Source: JAJDXW01 sp965243335 (GTDB lineage: Bacteria; Pseudomonadota; Gammaproteobacteria; HK1). Taken from it: a stretch of DNA of 64,000 nucleotides. The position numbers and the translations under genes are program-made. Under the pieces are notes generated by a model. It was not told where the DNA came from and made no database searches. It saw only the letters and a program-made list of their open reading frames with translations. The stretch spans positions 2,232,001 to 2,296,000 of the forward strand of contig OZ251545.1 of assembly GCA_965243335.1 (NCBI GenBank). The letters are read 5' to 3'. Position 1 is the first letter of the stretch, and each line of letters opens with the position of its first letter. Below are positions 48,997-58,500 of the stretch, piece after piece.

Positions 48997-49920
48997 TCAG
49001 CCAGGGGTCCAGGCGACGGCCAGGCGACCGCCGTCGGGGCCGAGCTCGATCTTCGCCGGTACCCCGAGGGGGACCGCGAGGGCCGAATCGCCGTGCCCGA
49101 AGGGTGCGCCTTCGAGCACCGGGAGCCGCAGCCGCTCCGCGAAGCGGGCGATGACCTCCGTCCCGGTGAACCGCCCGTCCGGCTCCCGGCCGCCCGTGAG
49201 CTGGCCGAACACCAGCGCCCGGACGCCGCGCAGGAGCCCGGCTTGGGAGAGCTGGACCAGCATCCGGTCGATCGCGTAGCCCCGCTCGCCGACGTCCTCC
49301 ACCATGAGGATGCGTCCCGCGGCGCGCACGCTCCAGGGCGTGCCGATCAGGGACTGGATCGTCTTCAGGTTGCCGCCGAGGAGCGTCCCGCCGACCGTCC
49401 GCGGGCGCCGCGCGGCCGGGTTGAGCGGCCGGAGCGGATACGATAGCCGGGAGGTCTTTCCGGTGACCACCGCGCGTAGCTGGTCGAGGGAGGTCTGCGA
49501 CAATCTCCCGCTTCCGAGACCGGCGACGGTCGCCGCATGAAGGGTGGGCCAGCCCCATTGCTGATTGACGAACACGTGCAGGGCGGTGACGTCGCTGAAC
49601 CCGACGAGGAGCTTCCGCCGCTCGGGAGCCGCCCCGCGGGCGAGCCCCGGCAGGAGGCGCTGGCACCCGTAGCCGCCGCGGACGCACCAGACCACGGGGG
49701 AATCGGGGCGCCGGAAGGCGCGCCCGAGCATCCGCAGCCGCGAAGCGTCCGGGGCGGCGACGATCCCGGACGATCCCTCGAAGAGGCCGGCGGGGGCCCG
49801 CGGGCGGAACCCCCAGCCCTCGAGCGTCGCGAGCCCCGCCGCGAACGCTTCCCGGCTGCACGCGGAGGCCGGGGCGACGACGTCGATCACGTCGCCGGGG
49901 CGAGCGCACGGGACGCGCAC
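48997..49920 (-). CDS. LD-carboxypeptidase (MccF/LdcA family S66)
   Basis: The 307-residue enzyme has the Ser-Glu-His triad of S66 peptidases: Ser in 'LLVGFSDVTALHVF', Glu in 'ILMVEDVGERGYAIDRMLVQ' and His in 'EGAPFGHGDSALAVPLGVPA'. 'VVWCVRGGYGCQRLLPGL' is also typical. It trims the terminal D-Ala from peptidoglycan tetrapeptides during recycling; the MccF branch instead cleaves microcin C. The GTG start lies seven bases after the upstream mlaC stop, so the two are co-transcribed. Confidence 0.9.
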   Translation of the reverse strand: MRVPCARPGDVIDVVAPASACSREAFAAGLATLEGWGFRPRAPAGLFEGSSGIVAAPDASRLRMLGRAFRRPDSPVVWCVRGGYGCQRLLPGLARGAAPERRKLLVGFSDVTALHVFVNQQWGWPTLHAATVAGLGSGRLSQTSLDQLRAVVTGKTSRLSYPLRPLNPAARRPRTVGGTLLGGNLKTIQSLIGTPWSVRAAGRILMVEDVGERGYAIDRMLVQLSQAGLLRGVRALVFGQLTGGREPDGRFTGTEVIARFAERLRLPVLEGAPFGHGDSALAVPLGVPAKIELGPDGGRLAVAWTPG

Positions 49921-49926
49921 GCGGGC

Positions 49927-50577
49927 TCAGCCCCGGGAGTTCGCCGCCTGGCTCTTCCGCTCGATCAGCCGTTCGACGAGGGCCGCGAACCCGTCCCTGC
50001 GGATCACCGACTCGAACTCCTGCCGCTGGACGAGGAGCAGGCTGACCCCCGCCACCGTGAGGTCGAGGATCCGGAGGCCGGCCTCGCCGGAACGGATCCG
50101 CCAGTCGGCTTCGATCCAGTCGCCCTGGTCGGTCAGGAGCTCGGACTTGACGAGGACGTCCCGCTTTCCGACCGGGCGGGCGCCGAGCACGCGCAGGTGG
50201 TCGCGGCTGTACTTGGCGATGTGCGGCAGGTAGACCCGGACCACGAATTCAGGGAACAGCTCGCGGAACCGGCGGCGCTCGGCGGGCTCGATCTTCCGCC
50301 AATACCGCCCCACCACCGCGCGGGTGATGAATTCGACGTCGAAGGTCGAGTGGATGAGGGCGTCCATCGCCTTCAGGCGCGCCGCCTCGTCGGAAGGGTG
50401 CGTCGCCCACGTCCGCACCGCGTCGTCCGCGAGCTTCCCCACGAACGCCTGCGACTCCTCGATCCCCGGTCGCTCCGCGGCCCCGGCCGGCGCCGCCGCC
50501 AAGGCCGCGGCCAGCACCGCGGCGACCGCCGGACCCCGCTTCGCGAGCCGAGCCGCCCACGCCGTCATTCTCCGCAT
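49927..50577 (-). CDS. MlaC/Ttg2D phospholipid-binding protein
   Basis: The 216-residue protein has a signal peptide (hydrophobic run AVAAVLAAALAAAPAGAAER) and the MlaC domain: 'STFDVEFITRAVVGRYWRKI', 'ERRRFRELFPEFVVRVYLPH' and 'GWIEADWRI'-like strands. MlaC ferries phospholipids across the periplasm between outer-membrane MlaA and the inner-membrane MlaFEDB complex, none of which is encoded here. I chose the ATG at 50577 because GAGGGGG lies six bases upstream; an ATG at 50592 is possible. Confidence 0.85.
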   Translation of the reverse strand: MRRMTAWAARLAKRGPAVAAVLAAALAAAPAGAAERPGIEESQAFVGKLADDAVRTWATHPSDEAARLKAMDALIHSTFDVEFITRAVVGRYWRKIEPAERRRFRELFPEFVVRVYLPHIAKYSRDHLRVLGARPVGKRDVLVKSELLTDQGDWIEADWRIRSGEAGLRILDLTVAGVSLLLVQRQEFESVIRRDGFAALVERLIERKSQAANSRG

Positions 50578-50690
50578 CACGCGCCCCCTCATGCTCCGCG
50601 CCCGAACCCGCAGGCCCGAATGTTACTTCTCCCCGAAGCAGCCCGCATCCGGGCAGGCAGCCGGCTCCAGTCCACTCCATATTTCCCGCT

Positions 50691-52058
50691 ATGTCATGGA
50701 GATACGGCGTGAACCTGCGTCCCCATCTGCGGGCCACGATGCGCCTCGCCGCCCCGGTGATGGTCAGCCGGCTCGGGATCCTCACCATCGTCGCGGTGGA
50801 CACCGCCATGACGGGCTGGGCCGGAACGCGCGAGCTGGCCGCCCTCGCCATCTCCGCCGCCCCGCACCACCCCCTGCTCCTCATCGGGGTCGGGCTCTGC
50901 ACCGGCACGGTCGTGCTCGCGTCCCAGGCGGAGGGCGCGGGAAAGCTCCGGGAGTCGGGCTTCATCCTCCGGGCCGCGTGGCGGCAGGCCTGGATCGCCG
51001 GCGTCATCCTGCTCGGGCTCTTCCATACCGGCGAGTGGGCGCTCCTCGCGCTGGGGCAGAGCCCGGCCCTCGCCATCGAGGGGGCGGAGGTGCTCGCCAT
51101 GTTCGGCTGGGGCATGCCCGCGGTGCTCGTGTTCGCGGCGAGCACGATGTTCCTGGAGGCGATCGGCCGCCCCCTCCCCGGCATGGTCTTCATGCTGGTC
51201 TCGAACGTCCTGAACGCGGGCCTCAACTGGATGTTCATCTACGGCCACCTCGGCGCCCCCGAGCTGGGCGCGGAAGGGGCCGCGCTCGCCACCAGCATCG
51301 CCCGGTGGATCGGCGCGGTGGGCCTCGTGGCCTGGGTCTACGCGACCCTCGGCGCCTCCCGGCTCGGCGCCCGCCCCGGACGCCTCCGGCTCGGAGCGGC
51401 CCGGCGCCGGCGCGCCCGCCGGGCCGGCCGCCGCCTCCTCGCGGTCGGCATCCCGATCGGCGTCGCCCACGGGTTCGAATCGGGGGCCTTCGCGTCGCTC
51501 ACGGTCTTCGCCGGCTGGCTCGGCGGGGCGGAGGTGGCCGCCTTCGGCATCGTGCTCAACCTCTTCGCCCTGCCCTTCATGCCGGCCCTCGGCCTCTCGA
51601 CCGCCGCCAACGTCCGGGTCGGCCAGGCGTTCGGACGCGGTGACCCGGAGGGCGCGAAGGCGGCGGCGTGGGCGGCGTTCCACATCGTCCTCGTCCTGCA
51701 ATCGTGCATCGGCCTCGGCTACCTGCTCTTCGCCGGATTCCTCGCGGGGCTCTATACCGGCGAGGCGGCGGTGCTCGCGGTCGCGGTCCCGGCGGTCCGG
51801 GCCGCGGGGCTCGTGCTGCTCCCGGACGCGTTCCAGGTGGTCCTGATCGGGTGCCTGCGCGGCCTCTCCGACGTGTGGCCGGCCACCGGCCTCTTCATGG
51901 CCGCGTTCTGGGGAACGATGGTCCCCGCCGCGTGGTGGCTCGGGGTGCATTCCGGGCTCGGCGCGACGGGGCTCGTCGCCGCGGTCGGCGTCGGGTGCGT
52001 CTGCGCCGTCGCCCTCCTCGCGCTCCGGTTCCGGCGCGTCGTCGCGCGGGCGATCTGA
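50691..52058 (+). CDS. MATE-family efflux transporter
   Basis: The 455-residue protein has twelve hydrophobic segments in two similar halves. The first starts 'MRLAAPVMVSRLGILTIVAV' and 'DTAMTGWAGTRELAALAISA', matching the MATE pattern with DTAM in helix 1-2. The second half starts near 'LLAVGIPIGVAHGFESGAFA'. MATE proteins expel cationic drugs or metabolites using Na+ or H+ gradients. An Arg-rich loop of about 30 residues (around 225-250) separates the halves. It is monocistronic and divergent from mlaC. Confidence 0.9.
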   Translation: MSWRYGVNLRPHLRATMRLAAPVMVSRLGILTIVAVDTAMTGWAGTRELAALAISAAPHHPLLLIGVGLCTGTVVLASQAEGAGKLRESGFILRAAWRQAWIAGVILLGLFHTGEWALLALGQSPALAIEGAEVLAMFGWGMPAVLVFAASTMFLEAIGRPLPGMVFMLVSNVLNAGLNWMFIYGHLGAPELGAEGAALATSIARWIGAVGLVAWVYATLGASRLGARPGRLRLGAARRRRARRAGRRLLAVGIPIGVAHGFESGAFASLTVFAGWLGGAEVAAFGIVLNLFALPFMPALGLSTAANVRVGQAFGRGDPEGAKAAAWAAFHIVLVLQSCIGLGYLLFAGFLAGLYTGEAAVLAVAVPAVRAAGLVLLPDAFQVVLIGCLRGLSDVWPATGLFMAAFWGTMVPAAWWLGVHSGLGATGLVAAVGVGCVCAVALLALRFRRVVARAI

Positions 52059-52208
52059 GCCGCGGGCGGCGGCGCCTGCATCAAGGCCCGTGCGCTGTTC
52101 GTGAACTATTGATACAGGGAGAGGAAAACAGGGATCGAGACATTCATTACCCCACGGGGACGGAATCTTCCCGCAGTATCGGCACGATTCGGACAAGTCG
52201 CTGGAAGC
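52059..52208. other. Intergenic region after MATE gene
   Basis: No gene. It contains a relatively AT-rich stretch (GAACTATTGATACAGG and CATTCATTACC) before a partial palindromic element. Confidence 0.35.
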
Positions 52209-52290
52209 GCGTCCTGGGAACGGCGCGTCCTGCGGACGCGCCTGCGAGAGATGTGCTTGGCGAAAATCCCCACCGCGCACACGCCTCGGA
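52209..52290 (+). repeat. Palindromic dispersed element, copy G (right half)
   Basis: Only the right side is present: an arm TCCTGGGAACGGCGCGTCC followed by GCGAGAGATGTGCTTGGCG, AAAATCCCCACCGCGCACA and CGCCTC. It matches the right ends of copies B and D. The remaining 156 bases up to the next gene contain nothing recognisable. Confidence 0.7.
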
Positions 52291-52446
52291 TCCGGCCTCG
52301 AAAAATCGGACGGCGCAGGCGGTATGATGGCCCGCTCCGGGCGAACCGCCCGGACCAACGCCGGCCGGCCTCCCGCATGAGGGACCCGGAAGCCGGGAGG
52401 GCCGGCCGGACGCGCCAGCCGCCGGAGCCCGTCCGGGAAGATCGCC

Positions 52447-55434
52447 ATGCCGCGCCACCGCCCCGCCGCCCACGGCCCCGGACACTACGGCGGCCCGCCC
52501 CCCGCCCATCCCCTCGCCCGCCGCCTCGCCCGCGAGATCGAGGGCGAGGCGTACTTCGACCCCGCGAGCCGCGGGCGCTACGCCACGGACGCCTCCATCT
52601 ACCAGATCGAGCCGATCGGGGTCGCGGTCCCCCGGACCGAGGAGGACGTCGCCCGCATCGTCGCGCTGGCCGAGGAGACCGGAACCCCACTCCTCGCCCG
52701 CGGCGGCGGCACCTCGCAGTGCGGGCAGACGGTGGGCGAGGCGCTCGTCGTCGACTTCAGCAAGCACCTGAACACGGTCCTCGACCTGGACCTCGAAGCG
52801 CGCCGCGCGACCGTGCAGCCCGGCCTCGTGCTCGACCGGCTCAACCGCGCCCTCCGGCCGCACGGCCTCTTCTTTCCCGTCGACGTGTCCACCGGCAGCC
52901 GGGCGACGATCGGGGGGATGGCCGGCAACAACAGCTGCGGCGCGCGCTCGATCCGCTACGGCAACATGGTCCACAACGTGCACGCGATCGAAGGGCTGCT
53001 GGCCGACGGGACGGCCGGCCGGTTCGGGCCGGTCGCGGGCAATCCGGGCGCGGAGGGCCCCGGGGGCGCCCTCGCGGACCTCCTCGCGCGGGTGCGCGGC
53101 ATCGCCGCGAACCACGCCGACGCGATCGAGCAGGGGTTTCCGAAGCTGCTTCGCCGGGTCGGCGGCTACAACCTGGACACCGTCGACCCGGCCGGGCACA
53201 ACTTCGCCTCGCTGCTGGTGGGCTCGGAGGGGTCGCTCGCCACGTTCACGCGCCTCGAGCTCGATCTGCAACCGATCCCGCCCCACCGGGCGCTCGGGAT
53301 CTGCCACTTCCCGACCTTCCGCCGGGCGATGGAGGCGACCCGGCATATCGTGGCGCTCTCGCCGACCGCCGTCGAGCTGGTGGACCGCACCCTCCTCGAC
53401 CTCTCCCGCGCCATCGCGATGTACCGGCCGGTGGCGGAGCGGTTCGTGCGGGGGAGCCCGGAGGCGCTGCTCCTCGTCGAGTTCGCGGGCGAAGACCGCG
53501 CGGAGCAGCAGCGCGCCCTCGCCCGGCTCGTCGAGCTGCTGGACGATCTCGGGCTGCCGGGGGCGGTGGTCGAGGCCACCGAGCCCGCCGACCAGGCCGC
53601 GGTCTGGGAGCTCCGCAAGGCCGGGCTCAACATCGTGATGTCGATGAAGGGGGACGGGAAGCCGGTCTCGTTCATCGAGGACTGCGCGGTGCGGCTCGAG
53701 GACCTTCCCGACTACACCGAGCGGCTCGACGCGATATTCGAGCGGCACGGGACCTCCGGCACGTGGTACGCGCACGCCTCGGTGGGATGCCTGCACGTGC
53801 GCCCGATCCTCAACCTCAAGGACGAAGCGGACGTGCGCAAGATGCGGGCCATCGCCGAGGAGGCGTTCGCGATGGTGCGCGAGTACCGGGGCTCGCACTC
53901 CGGCGAGCACGGGGACGGGCTCGTGCGCTCCGAGTTCCACGAGGCGATGTTCGGGCGCGGCGCGGTGCGCGCGTTCGAGGAGGTCAAGGACGCCTTCGAC
54001 CCCGAGGGCCGGCTCAACCCCGGCAAGATCGTGCGCCCGCCGCGCATGGACGACCGCTCCCTCTTCCGCTACCCGCCGGGCTACCGGACCCGGAGCATCG
54101 ACACCGCCCTCGACTGGTCCGAGTGGCGCGGGTTCGCGGGCGCGGTCGAGATGTGCAACAACAACGGGGCCTGCCGCAAGGCCGAGCCCGGGGTGATGTG
54201 CCCCTCCTTCCGGGTGACCGGCGACGAGCAGCACGTCACCCGGGGCCGCGCGAACACCCTCCGCCTCGCGCTCTCCGGCCGCCTCGGGGCGGACGGCTTC
54301 ACCTCCGACGCGGTGGCGGAAGCCCTCGACCTGTGCGTCGGCTGCAAGGGGTGCAGGCGCGAATGCCCGACCGGGGTGGACATGGCGCGGATGAAGATCG
54401 AGTTCCTGCGCCACCGCCGCCGCCGTCACGGCCTGCCGCTCCGCGAGCGGGTCGTCGCGTGGCTTCCGCGCTACGCGCCGCTGGCCGCGCGCGCGCCGGC
54501 CCTGTTCAACCTCCGGGACCGCTCGCCCCTCCTCGCCCGGCTGAGCGAGCGGTGGCTCGGCCTGAGCGCCCGCCGCCCGCTGCCGCGCTGGCGGAGCGAC
54601 CCGTTCCGGCCGCGGGCGGAGGTCGCCGGCCCCGGCCCCGGCACGGGCCGCGCTCCTCGCGGGGAACGCTCCGGCCGCGCGCCGCAGGAAGCCGCGCCGC
54701 CGGAGGTCGTGCTGTTCTCCGACACGTTCACCCGCTGGTTCGAGCCCGGGATCCCGCGGGCCGCGGTCCGCGTCCTGCGGGCGGCGGGCTGCCGGGTCCG
54801 CACCGCGGAGACGGGCGGGCGGGCGCTCTGCTGCGGGCGGACCTTCCTCACGAACGGGCTTCCCGAGGAGGCCCGGGCCGAGGCGCGCCGGGCCCTCGCC
54901 GCCCTCCTCCCGTTCGCCGAGCGCGGGGTTCCCGTCCTCGGGCTCGAGCCGTCGTGCCTCTACACCTTTCGCGACGAGGTCCCCGCCCTCCTCCCCGGCC
55001 CGGAGAGCCGCACGGTCGCGAAGCACGCGATGCTGCTCGAGGAATGGCTCGCCCACGAGCGGGAGCGGGGCGCCCTCCGGCTCGCGCTCCGGCCGATCCC
55101 GGCGCGGCGCGTGCTCGTGCACCCCCACTGCCACCAGAAGGCGTTCGGGGCCGGGGCGGCGGCGGCGGACGCGCTCCGGCTCATTCCGGGGATCGAGGTC
55201 GAGGGCGTCGAATCGGGCTGCTGCGGGATGGCCGGCGCGTTCGGCCACGAGGCGGAGCACTTCGACGTCTCGATGCGGATGGGAGAGCTCTCGCTCCTGC
55301 CCGCGGTCCGGTCCGCCCCGCCCGACACCCGGATCGTCGCGGGCGGGACGAGCTGCCGGCGCCAGATCGCGGACGGCGCCGCCCGCCGCGCCTTCCATCC
55401 GGCGGAGGTGCTGGCCGAGGCGCTCGCGGGATGA
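52447..55434 (+). CDS. FAD-linked oxidase fused to Fe-S/CCG reductase domains (D-2-hydroxyacid dehydrogenase type)
   Basis: The 995-residue fusion starts with a PCMH-type FAD domain ('ARGGGTSQCGQTVGEALVVD', 'GGMAGNNSCGARSIRYGNMV') and an FAD-oxidase C-terminal domain with 'YRGSHSGEHGDGLVRSEFHE'. It continues with a 4Fe-4S region ('CVGCKGCRRECPTGVDMARM') and two cysteine-rich CCG motifs ('ALCCGRTFLTNGLPEEARAE', 'GCCGMAGAFGHEAEH'). This is the layout of YdiJ/Dld-II-type enzymes that oxidise D-lactate, D-2-hydroxyglutarate or similar acids. Membrane association is likely. It is followed by yhdP-like and mnmA genes. Confidence 0.92.
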   Translation: MPRHRPAAHGPGHYGGPPPAHPLARRLAREIEGEAYFDPASRGRYATDASIYQIEPIGVAVPRTEEDVARIVALAEETGTPLLARGGGTSQCGQTVGEALVVDFSKHLNTVLDLDLEARRATVQPGLVLDRLNRALRPHGLFFPVDVSTGSRATIGGMAGNNSCGARSIRYGNMVHNVHAIEGLLADGTAGRFGPVAGNPGAEGPGGALADLLARVRGIAANHADAIEQGFPKLLRRVGGYNLDTVDPAGHNFASLLVGSEGSLATFTRLELDLQPIPPHRALGICHFPTFRRAMEATRHIVALSPTAVELVDRTLLDLSRAIAMYRPVAERFVRGSPEALLLVEFAGEDRAEQQRALARLVELLDDLGLPGAVVEATEPADQAAVWELRKAGLNIVMSMKGDGKPVSFIEDCAVRLEDLPDYTERLDAIFERHGTSGTWYAHASVGCLHVRPILNLKDEADVRKMRAIAEEAFAMVREYRGSHSGEHGDGLVRSEFHEAMFGRGAVRAFEEVKDAFDPEGRLNPGKIVRPPRMDDRSLFRYPPGYRTRSIDTALDWSEWRGFAGAVEMCNNNGACRKAEPGVMCPSFRVTGDEQHVTRGRANTLRLALSGRLGADGFTSDAVAEALDLCVGCKGCRRECPTGVDMARMKIEFLRHRRRRHGLPLRERVVAWLPRYAPLAARAPALFNLRDRSPLLARLSERWLGLSARRPLPRWRSDPFRPRAEVAGPGPGTGRAPRGERSGRAPQEAAPPEVVLFSDTFTRWFEPGIPRAAVRVLRAAGCRVRTAETGGRALCCGRTFLTNGLPEEARAEARRALAALLPFAERGVPVLGLEPSCLYTFRDEVPALLPGPESRTVAKHAMLLEEWLAHERERGALRLALRPIPARRVLVHPHCHQKAFGAGAAAADALRLIPGIEVEGVESGCCGMAGAFGHEAEHFDVSMRMGELSLLPAVRSAPPDTRIVAGGTSCRRQIADGAARRAFHPAEVLAEALAG

Positions 55435-55533
55435 TCCGGCCCGGCTGCCCCGGGCGGCCGGCCGTGGACCCGGACACGGCCGCCGGCGGCGCCACGGAAC
55501 CGGCCGCCGGCGCATCCCCCGACGCGGCCGCCG

Positions 55534-58500
55534 ATGCGGGGTGAATCCGCGGTGAGCCGCGAAGAGCCGGCGAATCCCGCCGAGCGAACGCCGGAACAGG
55601 CCGGGGAGGCCGCCCCCTCCCCCCGACGCCGCACATGGCCGCGGCGGGTGCTGCTGGCCTTCGGCGGCCTCCTCGCCGTGCTGGCCGCCGGGGCGGCCTG
55701 GATCGCCCTCGACCCGACCCTAATTCGCCCCGCCGCGGAGTACCTCGCGACCGCCGTGACCGGGCGTTCGGTAGTCATCGGGGCGCTCGACTTCCAGATG
55801 GTGGAAGGTCAGGCCCGGATCGAGGCCCGGAAGGTCCGCGTCGGACAGACCACCACCGAACGGGTGAGCGTGTCGCTCGCCGGGATGCGGGCGCACGCGA
55901 ACGGAGACGGGGTCCGCTTTCCGAACGGAAGCTCCGTAGACCACTTCCGGGCGTCGATCGACCTCTCCCTGACCGGTCCGCCGAGGGTCTCGACCGTGGA
56001 CGCGACCGGCGCCCGGCTGGTGGCCACGAGACGGAGCCGGATCGACCCGGACGGGCCGCCCCCGCTCGCGCGGCTGCTCGTAGTGCCCCGGGTCCTCCTT
56101 CGCCTCGGCCTCGAGCGGCTCGTGCTGCACTCCGGCGAGATCGAATACCGCGGACGCTCCTCGACCCGGTCGGCGGGAATCACGGCGGTGATCCGCTCGA
56201 CGGAACGGGGCCTCGGGTTTCGCGGCGAGCTGCTGGTTCGTACCGGGGCCCCGCCCCTGCCCTTCGACGGCGCGGTGCGCGACCCCATGTCCGACGACTG
56301 GCGGATCGACGTCCGGCTCGCCGGCGAGGCCGTCCCGATGGAAGGGGTCCGGCTCCTCGCCGGGGTGCTGGAGCCCGGCGAGACGGTGCGGGCCGTCCTC
56401 GACAGGATCTCGAGCGAGGCCCGCTTCGCCCTCTCGGTCCGGCTCGCGCAGGCCGGGATCGAATGGGCGGACCTCGACTTCACCTTCGGCGCGCCGGTAC
56501 AGGGCGACGGAGCCGCGGGAAGCGCCGTCCTGGAAGAAACGGGAGCGCCGGACGAAGGCGGCGCGACGGGGATCAGCCTCGAAGGGGTGCGCTTCCTCGC
56601 CAGAACGGCTCCCGCTCCGGGCGGCTGGACCGTCACCGGGGAGGTGGACTGGTCCCGGCTGCCCGGGGGAGAGGACGCGGCGCCGAGCCCCTTCGACCTT
56701 CGCTGGCGGACCGGGGTGCGGGGGTCGCTGCGATGGTCCGCCCGCCGGGTCCCGATCCCGGTGCTGGCCCAAGCGGCCCGCAACGCGCTGCCGCCGGGGC
56801 ATTCCCTCCAGACCGCGCTGGAGCGCCTCCGGCCTGCGGGGACCATCGACGAGCTGGCCGCCTCCGGCGCGCCGGGCGAACCCGGCGCGGGCGGCGAGCC
56901 TTCGTTCCGGCTGAACGCGGCGGTGTCGGGGTTCGGGGCCGCCGCCGAGGGGTGGCGCATCTCCGAAGCCGGGGCGAGGATCGAATTCACCGACGGGGGT
57001 TGGCGGGTGCGGTTCGCCGACGACCGCCTCCTCGCCGCCCTCCCCGCGTTCCGAAGCACGCCCTACGAGCTGACCCTGAAAGGCGACGTCCGGGTAAGCG
57101 CGGACGAGGGATCCTGGACCGCGGGGACCGCGGGGCTCCGCTTCGCCGCCGCCAGGGTCGCGGGACGCCTCGCGGGGAGCCTGGAAGTCCCCTTCGCCGG
57201 CCGGGAAGGCGCCCCTTCCCTGGACGCCGAGGTCCGGCTGGACGAGGCGGCCCTCACGGACCTGGGGGCCATGCTCCCCGACCGCCGGGCCGCCAGGTTC
57301 GCGCGCTGGTACCGCCGTGCGATCCGGTCCGGCCGACTCACCGGATCGAAGGTGCGGATCCACGGCGACCCGCGGCGCATCCCCTTCCCGGAGGGAGACG
57401 GCGAGTTCGTTGCGACGGGCGCGATCCAGGGGGCGGACTTCGCCTACGCCGAGGGCTGGCCGGCGGTCCGGATCGAGCAAGCCGACATGCGGGCGGAGGG
57501 AACAGGGCTCGAATTCTCGGGGGTCCGGGGGTCGCTCTTCGACACCGCAATCGAGGACGGCGCCGCCCGGCTTGCGGACACCACGGACCGGACGGGGCGG
57601 GTCCAGGTCTCGCTCGCCGGGTCCGGGCCGGCCCGCGACCTCCTCGCGTTCGTCCGTGCGAGCCCCCTTCGCACCGAGGACGGCGGCCCCGCCCCGGACC
57701 TCCGCGCGGAGGGTCCGACGTCGACCACGGTCGCCCTCGACCTCCCCTACGGCCGCGGCGCGGCCGACCGGAAAATCGACGTCTCGGGAACGATCGCGCT
57801 CGACGGTGTCGCGCTCGGCCTGGCCGGCCGCCGAGCGGTCTTCGAGGGGGTCGAGGGCGAGCTCGCATTCGACGCGGCGACCCTCACCGGAGGCCCCCTC
57901 CACGGGCGTTTCCGCGGCGCCGGGATCGAATCCCACGTGGAGTTCGACCGTGGAGAAGGGCTGGTGCTCCGCTTCTCGGGAGAAGGCGACGGGGACTGGT
58001 TCGGCGTCGCGCTCGAGGACCTCGTCGACCTCGGCCCGGAAGAGACCGGCCCGTGGCTCGAACACGTCCGGGGCCGGGCTTCGTGGGACGCCGAATACCG
58101 CAGCCGGGGCGGGATCACGTTCCGTTCCGACCTCCGCGCCGCTTCCGTCGACCTCCCTCCCCCCTTCGAGAAGGCGGCCGGGACGGCGCGCCGGCTCGAA
58201 GTCGTCCTCACTCCCGGCGAGAGCGAATGGCGGATCGGCGCAAGCTATGGCGCGGACGTGACGGCGCGGTTCGAGATCGCGGACCGGGGCGGCGAGTGGG
58301 GCCTCGCAAGGGGCGCACTGGCGCTCGGGGACGCTCCCTCGGCCCCGGCCCTGCCCTCGGAGCGCCACGTCGAGGTGTCGGGCGCGCTCGCCGAGCTCGA
58401 TCTCGACCGGTGGCTCGTGCTGGGCGCGGCGGGGTCTACCGAGCCGGCCGGCGGCTGGCTGTCCCGCATCGGAAGGATCTCGCTCGAAACCGCCGGCGCG